A DNA stretch of 26,987 nucleotides, taken from a virus. The position numbers were made by a program, and so were the translations under genes. Below, in pieces: positions 7,194 to 14,007 of the stretch; the stretch's first letter is position 1, and every line of letters begins with the position of its first letter. The DNA lies in the IMG/VR virus record IMGVR_UViG_3300047668_000089, positions 1 through 26,987 of that record, one strand, 5' to 3'. Below the pieces are notes generated by a model. It searched no databases and was not told where the DNA came from. It saw only the letters and a program-made list of their open reading frames with translations.

Positions 7194-7560
7194 TATAGAT
7201 AAAGAAGTAACGGAAGAAGAGCTAGAGAACCAACTACCGACTCCTGTAGGTTACAGAGTATTAGTAGCCATGCCAGAAGTAGAGGATACGTACGGTGAAA
7301 GCGGCATCATAAAATCTAGCAAAGAAGTACAGATGGATACAGTGATGTCTACCATCGGACTTGTACTAGATATGGGCAGTCAAGCCTACTCAGATAAAGA
7401 GCGTTTTCCTACTGGCCCTTGGTGTAAACAAGGAGACTACGTAATGTTTCGTATGAATACTGGAACTCGATTTAAAGTTAATGGTGTTGAATATCGTCTT
7501 ATGAATGACGATTCAATTGAAGCTGTAGTAAGCGATCCTCGTGGCGTTACACGAGTGTAA
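7186..7560 (+). CDS. GroES-like co-chaperonin
   Basis: The 124-residue product resembles a GroES fold: an opening strand TPVGYRVLVAMPE, a loop with SGIIKSSKEVQ in the place of the GroES mobile loop, then TIGLVLDMGSQAY, GDYVMFRMNTGTRF and a closing strand EYRLMNDDSIEAVV. In cells GroES caps GroEL; phage versions (T4 gp31 is the classic example) help fold capsid protein. Its position just before scaffold and capsid agrees. No GroEL gene is present, so it would have to work with the host chaperonin. The start is uncertain: in-frame ATGs at 7153, 7177 and 7180 also exist, but 7186 gives the short 8-nt overlap and begins MTDIDKEVTEEE. Confidence 0.72.
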   Translation: MTDIDKEVTEEELENQLPTPVGYRVLVAMPEVEDTYGESGIIKSSKEVQMDTVMSTIGLVLDMGSQAYSDKERFPTGPWCKQGDYVMFRMNTGTRFKVNGVEYRLMNDDSIEAVVSDPRGVTRV

Positions 7561-7570
7561 GGAGTAATAT

Positions 7571-8584
7571 ATGGGTTTTCAAAAAGTAGAGTTTGATTTT
7601 CCTGATGAGCAGGAGAATAATAAAGATAATATCGAGATAGAGGCTACTGATGCAGTAGAAATAGATTTATCTGGTAAAAAAGAAGCAAAAGATTACAAAG
7701 CAGATAAAGATAATTACGAGGTTGAAGTTGTCAACGACGTACCTAAATCTGATCGTAATGTAAAAGGTGATCTTAAAAAGCCTTCTACTCCTCCAGCAGA
7801 TGTTACAGACGAAGAACTAGAAGACTATTCTGAGAAAGTCCGTAATAGAATTAAGCATTTTAGTAAAGGCTATCACGACGAGAGACGAGCCAAAGAACAA
7901 GCTAACCGAGAAAGACAAGAGTTAGAAAACTTAGCCAAAAATCTAGTCGAAGAAAATAACAAGTTAAAAGGTACGGTAGATAAAAACCAAACCGTCTTGT
8001 TAGAGCAAGCTAAAAAGACTGCTGCCGGAGAATTAATAATAGCAAAACGCGCATACAAACGAGCGTATGAAGCGGGTGATGCGGACAAAGTTCTTGACGC
8101 CCAAGAAAAGATTACCGCTGCTAGCATAAAATCGGACAAGTTAAAGAATTTTGCCCCTCCTGCTTTACAATCAGAGGAGGATCAGGTACAACTACCAGAA
8201 AGGAATATACCCCAACAACCAGCAGTAGATGACAGAGCCGCAGAATGGGCTAAAGATAATACTTGGTTTGGCAGCAATAAGTCCATGACTGGGTACGCTA
8301 TGGGGTTACATGAAGAACTTGTTACAGATGGGATAGACCCTTCTAGTGACGAATACTACGAGACTATAAACTCTCGTATGCAAAAACTGTTCCCTGACAA
8401 TTTCGAAGGGGATACAGAGGAGACTGAGTATAAACGACAGTCAAATGTGGTTGCACCCGCTACGCGGAGCACGGCACCTAAAAAGGTGCGATTAACGCAA
8501 ACACAGGTAGCTATCGCTAAAAAACTTGGAGTTCCATTAGAACTATACGCCAAAAAGGTTGCTGAAGAGATGAGGAGAATATAA
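7571..8584 (+). CDS. Capsid scaffolding protein
   Basis: This 337-residue protein has scaffold features: an acidic N-terminal region of about 80 residues, a long charged helical or coiled-coil centre (about 80-195, with many Glu/Lys/Arg), a Pro/Gln-rich linker, and a short basic C-terminal helical piece ending KKVAEEMRRI. In P22-type systems a basic C-terminal helix-turn-helix of the scaffold binds coat protein; residues about 306-337 here could play that part. The gene lies between portal and major capsid protein and has a strong AAGGAG before the ATG. No protease motif is seen, so removal by exit rather than self-cleavage is more likely. Assigned on composition and position. Confidence 0.72.
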   Translation: MGFQKVEFDFPDEQENNKDNIEIEATDAVEIDLSGKKEAKDYKADKDNYEVEVVNDVPKSDRNVKGDLKKPSTPPADVTDEELEDYSEKVRNRIKHFSKGYHDERRAKEQANRERQELENLAKNLVEENNKLKGTVDKNQTVLLEQAKKTAAGELIIAKRAYKRAYEAGDADKVLDAQEKITAASIKSDKLKNFAPPALQSEEDQVQLPERNIPQQPAVDDRAAEWAKDNTWFGSNKSMTGYAMGLHEELVTDGIDPSSDEYYETINSRMQKLFPDNFEGDTEETEYKRQSNVVAPATRSTAPKKVRLTQTQVAIAKKLGVPLELYAKKVAEEMRRI

Positions 8585-9033
8585 TGGCTGAGAACAGAAT
8601 TAACCGTGAGAACGTCACCCGTGAAAAAACGGCCCGCAAAAAGGCTTGGATGAAGCCGGAGGTTCTACCTTCGCCGCACGAAGAGCCGGGCTACGTATTT
8701 CGTTGGATTCGTGTAAGCACACAGGGTAATGTAGATGCCACAAATCTATCTTCAAAACTGCGTGAAGGTTGGGAGCCAGTAAAGGCATCGGATCACCATG
8801 AGATAACTATGGTTACTACTGAAATCGAAAGGTTTAAGGACAATGTAGTAATCGGAGGGTTGATGTTGTGTAAGGCTCCAAAAGAATTGGCTGAAGAACG
8901 AAATGAGTACTATGAAACTCAAACTAAGTCTCAAATGCAGTCAGTTGATAACAGCTTCATGCGGGAAAATGATCCACGTATGCCGTTATTTAATGAACGG
9001 AAATCGAAAGTTACCTTCGGTAAAGGTAGCTAA
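8584..9033 (+). CDS. Conserved phage virion-module protein, 149 aa
   Basis: The product starts basic (MAENRINRENVTREKTARKK), then has a beta-like segment YVFRWIRVSTQGNVDATNLS, then REGWEPVKASD, and ends with a polar tail with VTFGKGS. I recognise this layout from marine-phage structural operons but no biochemical role is known to me. It starts one base inside the scaffold stop (TAATG) and precedes the decoration-like and capsid genes. It may be a minor head protein; that is inference from position. Confidence 0.6.
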   Translation: MAENRINRENVTREKTARKKAWMKPEVLPSPHEEPGYVFRWIRVSTQGNVDATNLSSKLREGWEPVKASDHHEITMVTTEIERFKDNVVIGGLMLCKAPKELAEERNEYYETQTKSQMQSVDNSFMRENDPRMPLFNERKSKVTFGKGS

Positions 9034-9060
9034 AAATAAATTTAATTGGAGTAATTTAAA

Positions 9061-9669
9061 ATGGCTAATATTGCCGCACCATACGGGCTAAAGCCTGTAA
9101 AACGTGCTGACGGCCTGCCTTATGCAGGTGCTACTACTCAGTACTTGGTTGACCCTGCCGGAGAAGCTACTAACATCTTCAACGGTCAGGTTGTGTTTAT
9201 CGGAGCTGATGGGTACATTGCTATCGCTACTGGTACTGGAGCTAATGCTGGAAACCAAGCGTTCCCAGTTGCAAACTCATTTACTGGAGCTTTAGGCGTG
9301 TTTATGGGTTGTGAGTATGTAAATGCTCAAGGTCAGTTGATCTTCAGCCAATACTACCCTTCTGGCACTACTGGCGTTGTTAAGGCTTACGTTGTTGACG
9401 ATCCAAACGTATTGTTTCAAGTTCAGATGGACGGTGTTATTGACCAGTCTGATATTGGCGCTAACACGTTCTTCGGTGCCGCTCAAAGTACTACTACTGG
9501 CTCTACTGCCACTGGTAACTCTACAAGCGCAGTTGAATCAACTACTGTAACAACCACTGCGGCGTTCAGAATTGTTTCTGCCGTTTCCCCTATTGCTGAT
9601 TTGTTCCCTGATGTTCTTGTTAAATTTAACGTCGGATACAACAGTTCAACTAACGCCGTAGGTCTATAA
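9061..9669 (+). CDS. Putative capsid decoration/stabilising protein
   Basis: This 202-residue protein begins MANIAAPYGLKPVKRADG, an opening I associate with marine-phage head proteins encoded beside the capsid gene. The rest is small-residue and Thr/Ser-rich, beta-predicted, with no Cys-rich or catalytic motif. A Thr/Ser/Ala stretch at about 145-165 looks like a flexible loop. It sits directly upstream of the major capsid protein, the usual decoration-protein position. A GGAG at 9046-9049 precedes the ATG, the spacing being long. Function rests on position and composition. Confidence 0.6.
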   Translation: MANIAAPYGLKPVKRADGLPYAGATTQYLVDPAGEATNIFNGQVVFIGADGYIAIATGTGANAGNQAFPVANSFTGALGVFMGCEYVNAQGQLIFSQYYPSGTTGVVKAYVVDDPNVLFQVQMDGVIDQSDIGANTFFGAAQSTTTGSTATGNSTSAVESTTVTTTAAFRIVSAVSPIADLFPDVLVKFNVGYNSSTNAVGL

Positions 9670-9680
9670 GGAGCTAACTA

Positions 9681-10586
9681 ATGGCTATTTCAAGAGCGCA
9701 GTTATTAAAAGAGCTACTCCCCGGACTGAATGCATTATTCGGCCTAGAGTACGCGAAGTATGGAGAAGAGCATAAAGAGATTTTCGAGACTGAAACCTCT
9801 GATCGTTCTTTTGAAGAAGAAACTAAGCTGTCTGGTTTTGGCGCTGCACCTGTTAAAGGTGAAGGTTCTGCTATTGACTATGACAACGCACAAGAAGCAT
9901 GGACTGCACGCTACACGCACGAAACTGTTGCAATGGGTTTCTCAATCACTGAAGAAGCGATTGAAGATAACTTGTATGACTCTTTGTCATCTCGTTATAC
10001 CAAAGCACTGGCTCGCGCTATGGCTTACACCAAGCAAGTAAAAGCAGCAGCTATTTTAAACAATGCTTTTGCTGGCACTACTTATGGTGACGGTACCACG
10101 CTATGCGCCACTAACCACCCGTTAGTAAACGGTGGGGTTAACTCAAATGAACCAGCAGTAGCCGCTGATCTTAACGAGACTTCTTTGGAAGCCGCTATTA
10201 TTCAGATCGCTGGCTGGACTGACGAGCGTGGCCTGTTAATTGCAGCACAACCTAAGAAACTCATTATCCCGCCAAACCTGCAATTCGTTGCAACTCGTTT
10301 GCTGGAGACTGAGGGACGTGTAGGAACTGCTGACAATGACATCAATGCCCTTAACAACAACGGTTCTGTCCCCGGCGGATATGCAGTTAATCATTATCTA
10401 ACTGACACAGACGCATGGTTCTTGATGACCGATGTTCCTAATGGCTTGAAGCACTTTGTTCGTAGCCCTATGGCTAACTCTATGGACGCTGACTTTGATA
10501 CTGGCAACAGCCGATACAAAGCCCGTGAGCGTTACTCGTTTGGTGTATCTGACCCACTTGGTGTGTTTGGTTCTCCCGGCGCTTAA
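9681..10586 (+). CDS. Major capsid protein (HK97-fold, Mu gpT-like)
   Basis: The 301-residue product looks like a Mu-type major head subunit: RAQLLKELLPGLNALFGLEY at the start (elbow helix region), ETETSDRSFEEETKLSGFG (about 36-54, like an E-loop), then GFSITEEAIEDNLYDSLSSR (about 95-115, spine helix) and a C-terminal domain with ERYSFGVSDPLG. It is short, with no long delta domain, which fits use of a separate scaffold gene. It forms the icosahedral shell. AAGGAG lies before the ATG. A strong terminator follows 22 nt after the stop, as often seen behind a highly expressed capsid gene. Confidence 0.88.
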   Translation: MAISRAQLLKELLPGLNALFGLEYAKYGEEHKEIFETETSDRSFEEETKLSGFGAAPVKGEGSAIDYDNAQEAWTARYTHETVAMGFSITEEAIEDNLYDSLSSRYTKALARAMAYTKQVKAAAILNNAFAGTTYGDGTTLCATNHPLVNGGVNSNEPAVAADLNETSLEAAIIQIAGWTDERGLLIAAQPKKLIIPPNLQFVATRLLETEGRVGTADNDINALNNNGSVPGGYAVNHYLTDTDAWFLMTDVPNGLKHFVRSPMANSMDADFDTGNSRYKARERYSFGVSDPLGVFGSPGA

Positions 10587-10608
10587 TCGCTGTGTAACAT
10601 GTTGTACT

Positions 10609-10632
10609 AAGGGGGCTTCGGCCCCCTTTTTT
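10609..10632 (+). terminator. Rho-independent terminator after the capsid gene
   Basis: AA-GGGGGC, a UUCG tetraloop and GCCCCC followed by six T form a textbook intrinsic terminator. The stem can extend by two A-T pairs into the T-run. It lies between the capsid gene and the next structural operon and should reduce read-through, so the downstream genes need their own promoter or partial read-through. Confidence 0.95.
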
Positions 10633-10636
10633 ATGT

Positions 10637-10666
10637 TTGACTTATACATATACACTATGATATGTT
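10637..10666 (+). promoter_or_regulatory. Possible promoter for the second structural operon
   Basis: TTGACT (10637-10642) is a good -35-like box. The best -10-like partners are TATGTT at 10661-10666 (18-nt spacer) or TATGAT at 10656-10661 (13-nt spacer, too short). It comes straight after the terminator, where a new promoter is expected. Bases from 10646 on are partly shared with 1421-1439, so a phage-specific promoter is an alternative. Confidence 0.4.
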
Positions 10667-10758
10667 TGCTTGTATCGGGAAACAATCCGGTGAATCTGAC
10701 AGGCCCGACTGACGACATGTAGACAGATTTGCCTTAACTCACATGTGAGATTTTTAAA
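10646..10758 (+). promoter_or_regulatory. Structured leader with blocks shared with 1421-1494
   Basis: The leader contains ACATA-N6-ATGATATG (10646-10664), TTTGCTTGTA (10665-10674) and CGGTGAAT (10688-10695), all also present before the oxygenase-terminase operon. AATCTG-ACA (10693-10701) can pair with TGT (10718-10720) and CAGATT (10724-10729), giving a nine-pair stem with a 3-nt bulge. A 12-bp palindrome follows. The shared parts may be promoter; the later parts look like an RNA fold. Confidence 0.4.
10738..10749. repeat. 12-bp perfect palindrome over the ribosome-binding region
   Basis: CTCACATGTGAG is a perfect palindrome that ends 9 nt before the ATG at 10759, where a Shine-Dalgarno would lie (GAG at 10747-10749 is the only candidate). 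It could be an operator or a hairpin that limits ribosome access. Confidence 0.45.
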
Positions 10759-11229
10759 ATGGCGAATACTACTTTTTCTGGCCCTATTCGAGCGGGCAAC
10801 ATCCGAAACACCGTAGGTACTACTGTAGGCACTGACGTAGCTAACGTAGGTTATGTTGTAATGACCCAACAGCACGTAGCTGACCTATCTGGCGGCGCTC
10901 TAGCTGCATCATCTACTAATATTGTTATCCCTGCAAACTCTAAGATTGTTAATATTCTAGTTGACCTAGAAGTAGCAGCCAACACTACTACCAACATTAG
11001 TGTTGGACAGGCAGGCGGCGGTGCAGCTACATTCATTAACGCTATCGCTTCAGGCACAAGTGTAGGACTTAAAACAATTACCACGCAAGGTGGTGGTACG
11101 TTAGAGTGGAAAGATACTGGTTCTTCTGATCTACGTCTTACTGTTACTTCTTCTGCTGGAACTAACGCAGGTAGCGCAGTAATTACTGTAATGTATGCAC
11201 AGGCGTTTAACACTGCAATCCAACCGTAA
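10759..11229 (+). CDS. Putative virion decoration/structural protein, 156 aa
   Basis: The product begins MANTTFSGPIRAGNIRN and is Ala/Thr/Gly-rich with alternating hydrophobics, so it is probably all-beta. This opening resembles small marine-phage virion proteins. No Cys, no signal peptide, no enzyme motif. It is the first gene after the terminator and leader, so it may be expressed independently of the capsid operon. Head fibre, decoration or spike roles are all possible; the sequence does not decide. Confidence 0.55.
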   Translation: MANTTFSGPIRAGNIRNTVGTTVGTDVANVGYVVMTQQHVADLSGGALAASSTNIVIPANSKIVNILVDLEVAANTTTNISVGQAGGGAATFINAIASGTSVGLKTITTQGGGTLEWKDTGSSDLRLTVTSSAGTNAGSAVITVMYAQAFNTAIQP

Positions 11230-11239
11230 GGAGTAGATT

Positions 11240-11836
11240 ATGTCTTTTTCTTCTGACATTCAATCGACATTTATATCTGCGGCAGTAGCAAGTGCAGTGG
11301 CTATATCCACAGCGGCAGCGGTAGGCAACAACGCAGCACTTACGCTGACCGCTAGCCCTTACGTCACTGACGCGGCTAGAAAGATTACTATCACCTGCGC
11401 TGGAGACGATGACGCTATTTCTTTTAATATTGTTGGTTTAGATCAACTAGGAAATGCGGCTACAGAAAATCTTGCAGGAACTGACGGTGGTGTATCCACT
11501 AGTGTTGGGTATTGGACTTCTATTACCTCTATTACAGCGGTAGGCGATCCTGCGGGAAATGTAAGTGCAGGTACTTCTAATAGTGTAGCAGCTCCTATAT
11601 TTGGTGGTAGATTACGATTACAGGGTTTGTATGCTGTTAACACAGGTACCGCAGGTACTATTACATTTAGAGAGACTAGCCCTACAGGTCGTATTCGTAT
11701 GCAGTTTGCTACAGTAGGCTCTGCTACTAGCTCTGAATATCCTGACATACCTGACGATGGAATACTGTTTAAGGATGGGGGATATGTAGATTATTCTCCT
11801 GTAAACATGTCTTCTATAACTTTGTTCTATGCGTAA
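11240..11836 (+). CDS. Putative virion structural protein, 198 aa
   Basis: This 198-residue protein is rich in Ala, Thr, Ser and Gly and appears beta-stranded, with a charged turn (CAGDDDA, about 53-59) and a C-terminal part containing EYPDIPDDGILFKDGGYVDY. It has one Cys and no recognised enzymatic motif. A strong AAGGAG lies before the ATG. It is coupled to the following small basic gene by an 8-nt overlap. Probably a minor virion component; identity unknown. Confidence 0.5.
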   Translation: MSFSSDIQSTFISAAVASAVAISTAAAVGNNAALTLTASPYVTDAARKITITCAGDDDAISFNIVGLDQLGNAATENLAGTDGGVSTSVGYWTSITSITAVGDPAGNVSAGTSNSVAAPIFGGRLRLQGLYAVNTGTAGTITFRETSPTGRIRMQFATVGSATSSEYPDIPDDGILFKDGGYVDYSPVNMSSITLFYA

Positions 11837-12131
11837 GTACTATAAGAAAGGCGGCGGAGTGGGCATGAAAGGTATGTCCATCAGTAGTGGCGATAAACGC
11901 CCTACTAAATCCGGCGCTGGTATGACCGCTAAAGGTGTAGCTAAGTACAGGAAGAATAACCCCGGCTCTAAGTTAAAGACTGCGGTTACCGAGGATAAAC
12001 CAACTGGCAAGCGGGCAAGTAGGCGTAAGTCTTACTGCGCTCGTTCTGCTGGACAAATGAAGCAGTTTCCTAAAGCGGCTAAAGACCCTAATTCAAGGTT
12101 GCGGCAAGCTAGGAAACGATGGAAGTGTTAG
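11829..12131 (+). CDS. Small basic protein with RKSFCAR-like motif, 100 aa
   Basis: The product begins MRKYYKKGGGVGMKGMS and then has MTAKGVAKYRKNNPGSKLK, ASRRKSYCARSAGQMKQF and a closing RQARKRWKC. This series (Gly-x-x-Lys-Tyr-Arg, Lys-Ser-Tyr-Cys-Ala-Arg, Arg-Lys-Trp-Lys-Cys) matches, as far as I recall, a short domain of unknown function shared by marine phages and giant eukaryotic viruses (possibly Pfam DUF6321). It has two Cys and a very high Lys/Arg content. Overlaps the upstream gene by 8 nt. DNA condensation or virion packing are candidate roles, not shown by the sequence. Confidence 0.6.
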   Translation: MRKYYKKGGGVGMKGMSISSGDKRPTKSGAGMTAKGVAKYRKNNPGSKLKTAVTEDKPTGKRASRRKSYCARSAGQMKQFPKAAKDPNSRLRQARKRWKC

Positions 12132-12140
12132 GAGAATAAC

Positions 12141-12689
12141 GTGAATAGAAGTTCTATGTCAAAACAAATGATGCAGGAAGGTGGCCCAGTAGTTCCCTCT
12201 AAAGAAGAGTTTGAGGCTATGTCTCCGAAAGAAAAAGCTGCCCGAAAGAAAAAAGCTATGATGCAAAACATAAATCTTAGTCCCAAAGAAAAAATGGATA
12301 AGGAGAAGAAAGAAATGAAAGGCATGAAAAAGATGAATATGGGCGGAATGGCGACTGCTAACAAATATGACAGGAATACAAAAGAAAGAAGAGAAGAAGC
12401 GGATATGCAATCGGGCCGCTTAAAGTTTGAAAAAGCGCCAGCCGGGCCGCTTAAAATGAAGAAAGGCGGTAAAGTTAAGCCCGTTAAGAAGATGAATATG
12501 GGCGGCATGACTGCTCCTTCCGGTATGGATGCTGCGGCTATGATGGCTATGAAGAAAAAGAAACGTAAGCCTATGATGCCCGCAAAACAAGCTATGGATG
12601 GTGGCGCTGCTATGCCTATGATGAAGAAAGGCGGTAAGGTTCGTGGTTACGGTATGGCTCGCGGTGGTAAAGCCTGTAAGATGCGATAA
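12141..12689 (+). CDS. Lys/Met/Gly-rich repeat protein, 182 aa
   Basis: The frame starts at GTG 12141 with GGAG at 12131-12134 (6-nt spacing); an ATG at 12156 is a weaker choice. The product is low-complexity, with long Lys/Glu helical stretches in the first 80 residues and then repeated short motifs: KKMNMGGM twice, KKGGKV twice, plus MMAMKKKKRKP. It ends MARGGKACKMR. Met is extraordinarily frequent. I recall KKGGKV-type proteins from uncultured marine phages, always without function. It is followed by TAATG coupling to the next small gene. The nucleotide sequence holds a 13-bp direct repeat (12412, 12443) in two different frames. Confidence 0.6.
   Translation: MNRSSMSKQMMQEGGPVVPSKEEFEAMSPKEKAARKKKAMMQNINLSPKEKMDKEKKEMKGMKKMNMGGMATANKYDRNTKERREEADMQSGRLKFEKAPAGPLKMKKGGKVKPVKKMNMGGMTAPSGMDAAAMMAMKKKKRKPMMPAKQAMDGGAAMPMMKKGGKVRGYGMARGGKACKMR
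12412..12455 (+). repeat. 13-bp direct repeat in different reading frames
   Basis: CGGGCCGCTTAAA occurs at 12412-12424 and 12443-12455. The 31-bp offset is not a multiple of three, so the copies encode different residues (GRLK versus GPLK with a shifted start). The similarity is therefore at the DNA level. Confidence 0.6.
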
Positions 12690-12853
12690 TGCGTAATTAC
12701 TACAAGAAAAGCGGCTGTGGGTGTGGTTACAAGTCTGGTGGTACAGTAAAAGACGCGTGCTACACCAAAGTAAAGTCACAGTACAAAGTGTTCCCGTCTG
12801 CATACGCGTCGGGAGCTATCGCTAAATGCCGGAAGAAAAAGGCTGGTAAGTAA
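12689..12853 (+). CDS. Small Cys-containing basic protein, 54 aa
   Basis: The ATG shares its A with the previous stop (TAATG) and the frame runs 55 codons to TAA at 12851-12853. The product begins MRNYYKKSGCGCGYKSGGTV and continues YTKVKSQYKVFPSAYASGA then IAKCRKKKAGK. The VKSxYKVxPSAYASGAxxKCRK pattern is one I recall from many marine phage and giant-virus proteins of unknown function. Four Cys (two as C-G-C, one DACY, one KCRK) could bind a metal. It is coupled at both ends by 1-nt overlaps. Strong as a gene, function unknown. Confidence 0.7.
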   Translation: MRNYYKKSGCGCGYKSGGTVKDACYTKVKSQYKVFPSAYASGAIAKCRKKKAGK

Positions 12854-13137
12854 TGCGTAAGAAGATACGCAAGACAGAAAAAGGCGCATCTTTAAAACGT
12901 TGGTTTAAAGAAGATTGGAAAGACGTTAGCACTGGCAAGGCTTGTGGTAGAAAGAAGGGAGATGGACGTGGTACCCCTTACTGCCGACCTAGCAAACGGG
13001 TATCTGAGAAGACTCCTAAGACCTCTGGCGAGATGTCTAGCGCCGAGAAGAAAAAGAAAGTAGCTGAGAAGAAAAGGTTAGGACAACCAGCAGGAAAGCC
13101 TAAACGAGTATCAGCTACTAAGCGGAGTAAAAAATAA
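12853..13137 (+). CDS. Small basic protein with WFKEDW-CGRKKG-YCRP motif, 94 aa
   Basis: The product begins MRKKIRKTEKGASLKRWFKE and has DWKDVSTGKACGRKKG, then GTPYCRPSKRVSEKTPKT, and a Lys-rich tail. This order (Trp-Phe-Lys-Glu, Cys-Gly-Arg, Tyr-Cys-Arg-Pro, Lys-Thr-Pro) matches, from memory, a domain of unknown function found in marine phages and giant viruses (possibly DUF5872). Its two Cys flank a basic turn. About a third of residues are Lys or Arg. 1-nt overlaps join it to both neighbours. Nucleic-acid binding is plausible on charge only. Confidence 0.65.
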   Translation: MRKKIRKTEKGASLKRWFKEDWKDVSTGKACGRKKGDGRGTPYCRPSKRVSEKTPKTSGEMSSAEKKKKVAEKKRLGQPAGKPKRVSATKRSKK

Positions 13138-13319
13138 TGGGTATGGGCGTTAAGCACTACAAAAAAGATGGGAAAGAACACAAAGGCGGTCTACATAAGA
13201 TGGCTGATGGTAGTCTTCACACGGGCAAAACCCATACTAAGACTAGTGTAAAGTTGTTTCACTATGGCAATCTATCTAGCAAAGCCAAAGTTAAAGCTAA
13301 ATCAGGATGGGGTAAATAA
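13137..13319 (+). CDS. Small Lys/His-rich protein, 60 aa
   Basis: The product reads MGMGVKHYKKDGKEHKGGLH at the start, then KMADGSLHTGKTHTKTSVKL, and ends KAKSGWGK. It holds six His and about 16 Lys, plus an HxGGxH-like pattern. I recall similar GVKHYxKDGKxHKGGxHKM proteins in marine phages without function. It begins at TAATG and ends one base inside the next ATG. ATG 13143 is an alternative start two codons later. A metal-binding role would fit the His content but is not demonstrated. Confidence 0.6.
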   Translation: MGMGVKHYKKDGKEHKGGLHKMADGSLHTGKTHTKTSVKLFHYGNLSSKAKVKAKSGWGK

Positions 13320-14005
13320 TGGCTACATCAGGAACTACAGCATTTAACATGGACTTCACGGAGATTGCCGAGGAAGCGTTTGAACGTGCAGGGCGAGAAA
13401 TGCGTTCTGGGTATGATCTTCGCACCGCGAGACGCTCCATGAACCTACTTACTATTGAGTGGCAGAATCGTGGCATAAACATGTGGACTATAGATAGCGG
13501 AACTATAAATCTAGTCCAAGGACAAACACAGTACCCTTTACCCGCAGATACTATAGATTTATTAGAGCAACAGTTACGTACAAACAGTGGTAACGTAGCT
13601 ACTCAGTCTGATCTCACGTTAAGTCGTATTAGTGTAAGTACTTACGCGTCTATTCCTAACAAGTTAACACAGGGTAGACCGATACAACTGTACATAGAGC
13701 GTCAGGCGGATACTCCCAAGGTTAATGTATGGCCTGTACCTGACAACAATAATTATGTCCTGTACTATTGGCGTATGCGTAGAATAGAAGATGCGGGTAG
13801 TGGTGTACAAACTGCGGATATGAACTTTAGGTTTTTCCCTTGCCTAGTAGCAGGGCTAGCTTATTATATAGCTATGAAAATACCTGATTTAGTTGATAGG
13901 GTTGGTATGTTAAAATCAATCTATGATGAGCAATTTGACCTAGCCGCAGGAGAAGATAGAGAAAAAACCTCCGCTAGATTTGTACCTCGTATGGGATACA
14001 TGTAG
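13319..14005 (+). CDS. Head-tail adaptor protein 1
   Basis: The 228-residue product has the layout of podovirus connector adaptors that form the first ring below the portal (P22 gp4, T7 gp11 and SU10 adaptor types): an N-terminal helical pair (FTEIAEEAFERAGREMRSGY, ARRSMNLLTIEWQ), a beta region with QGQTQYPLPADTIDLL (about 67-82), a strand pair around KVNVWPVPDNNNYVLYYWRM, and a C-terminal helical segment. It follows the small basic genes with 1-nt overlap and precedes a zinc-ribbon protein. Its layout is shared by the product at 14573. Family assigned by layout and position, not by a search. Confidence 0.7.
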   Translation: MATSGTTAFNMDFTEIAEEAFERAGREMRSGYDLRTARRSMNLLTIEWQNRGINMWTIDSGTINLVQGQTQYPLPADTIDLLEQQLRTNSGNVATQSDLTLSRISVSTYASIPNKLTQGRPIQLYIERQADTPKVNVWPVPDNNNYVLYYWRMRRIEDAGSGVQTADMNFRFFPCLVAGLAYYIAMKIPDLVDRVGMLKSIYDEQFDLAAGEDREKTSARFVPRMGYM

Positions 14006-14007
14006 AC

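Noticed and set aside
10456-10722. Plus-strand 88-codon frame over the capsid end and terminator
   Set aside because: It reads through the terminator and lies out of frame inside the capsid gene.
12128-12508. Minus-strand frame of 126 codons, hydrophobic
   Set aside because: Lys codons read backwards give Phe/Leu; antisense to the Lys-rich gene.
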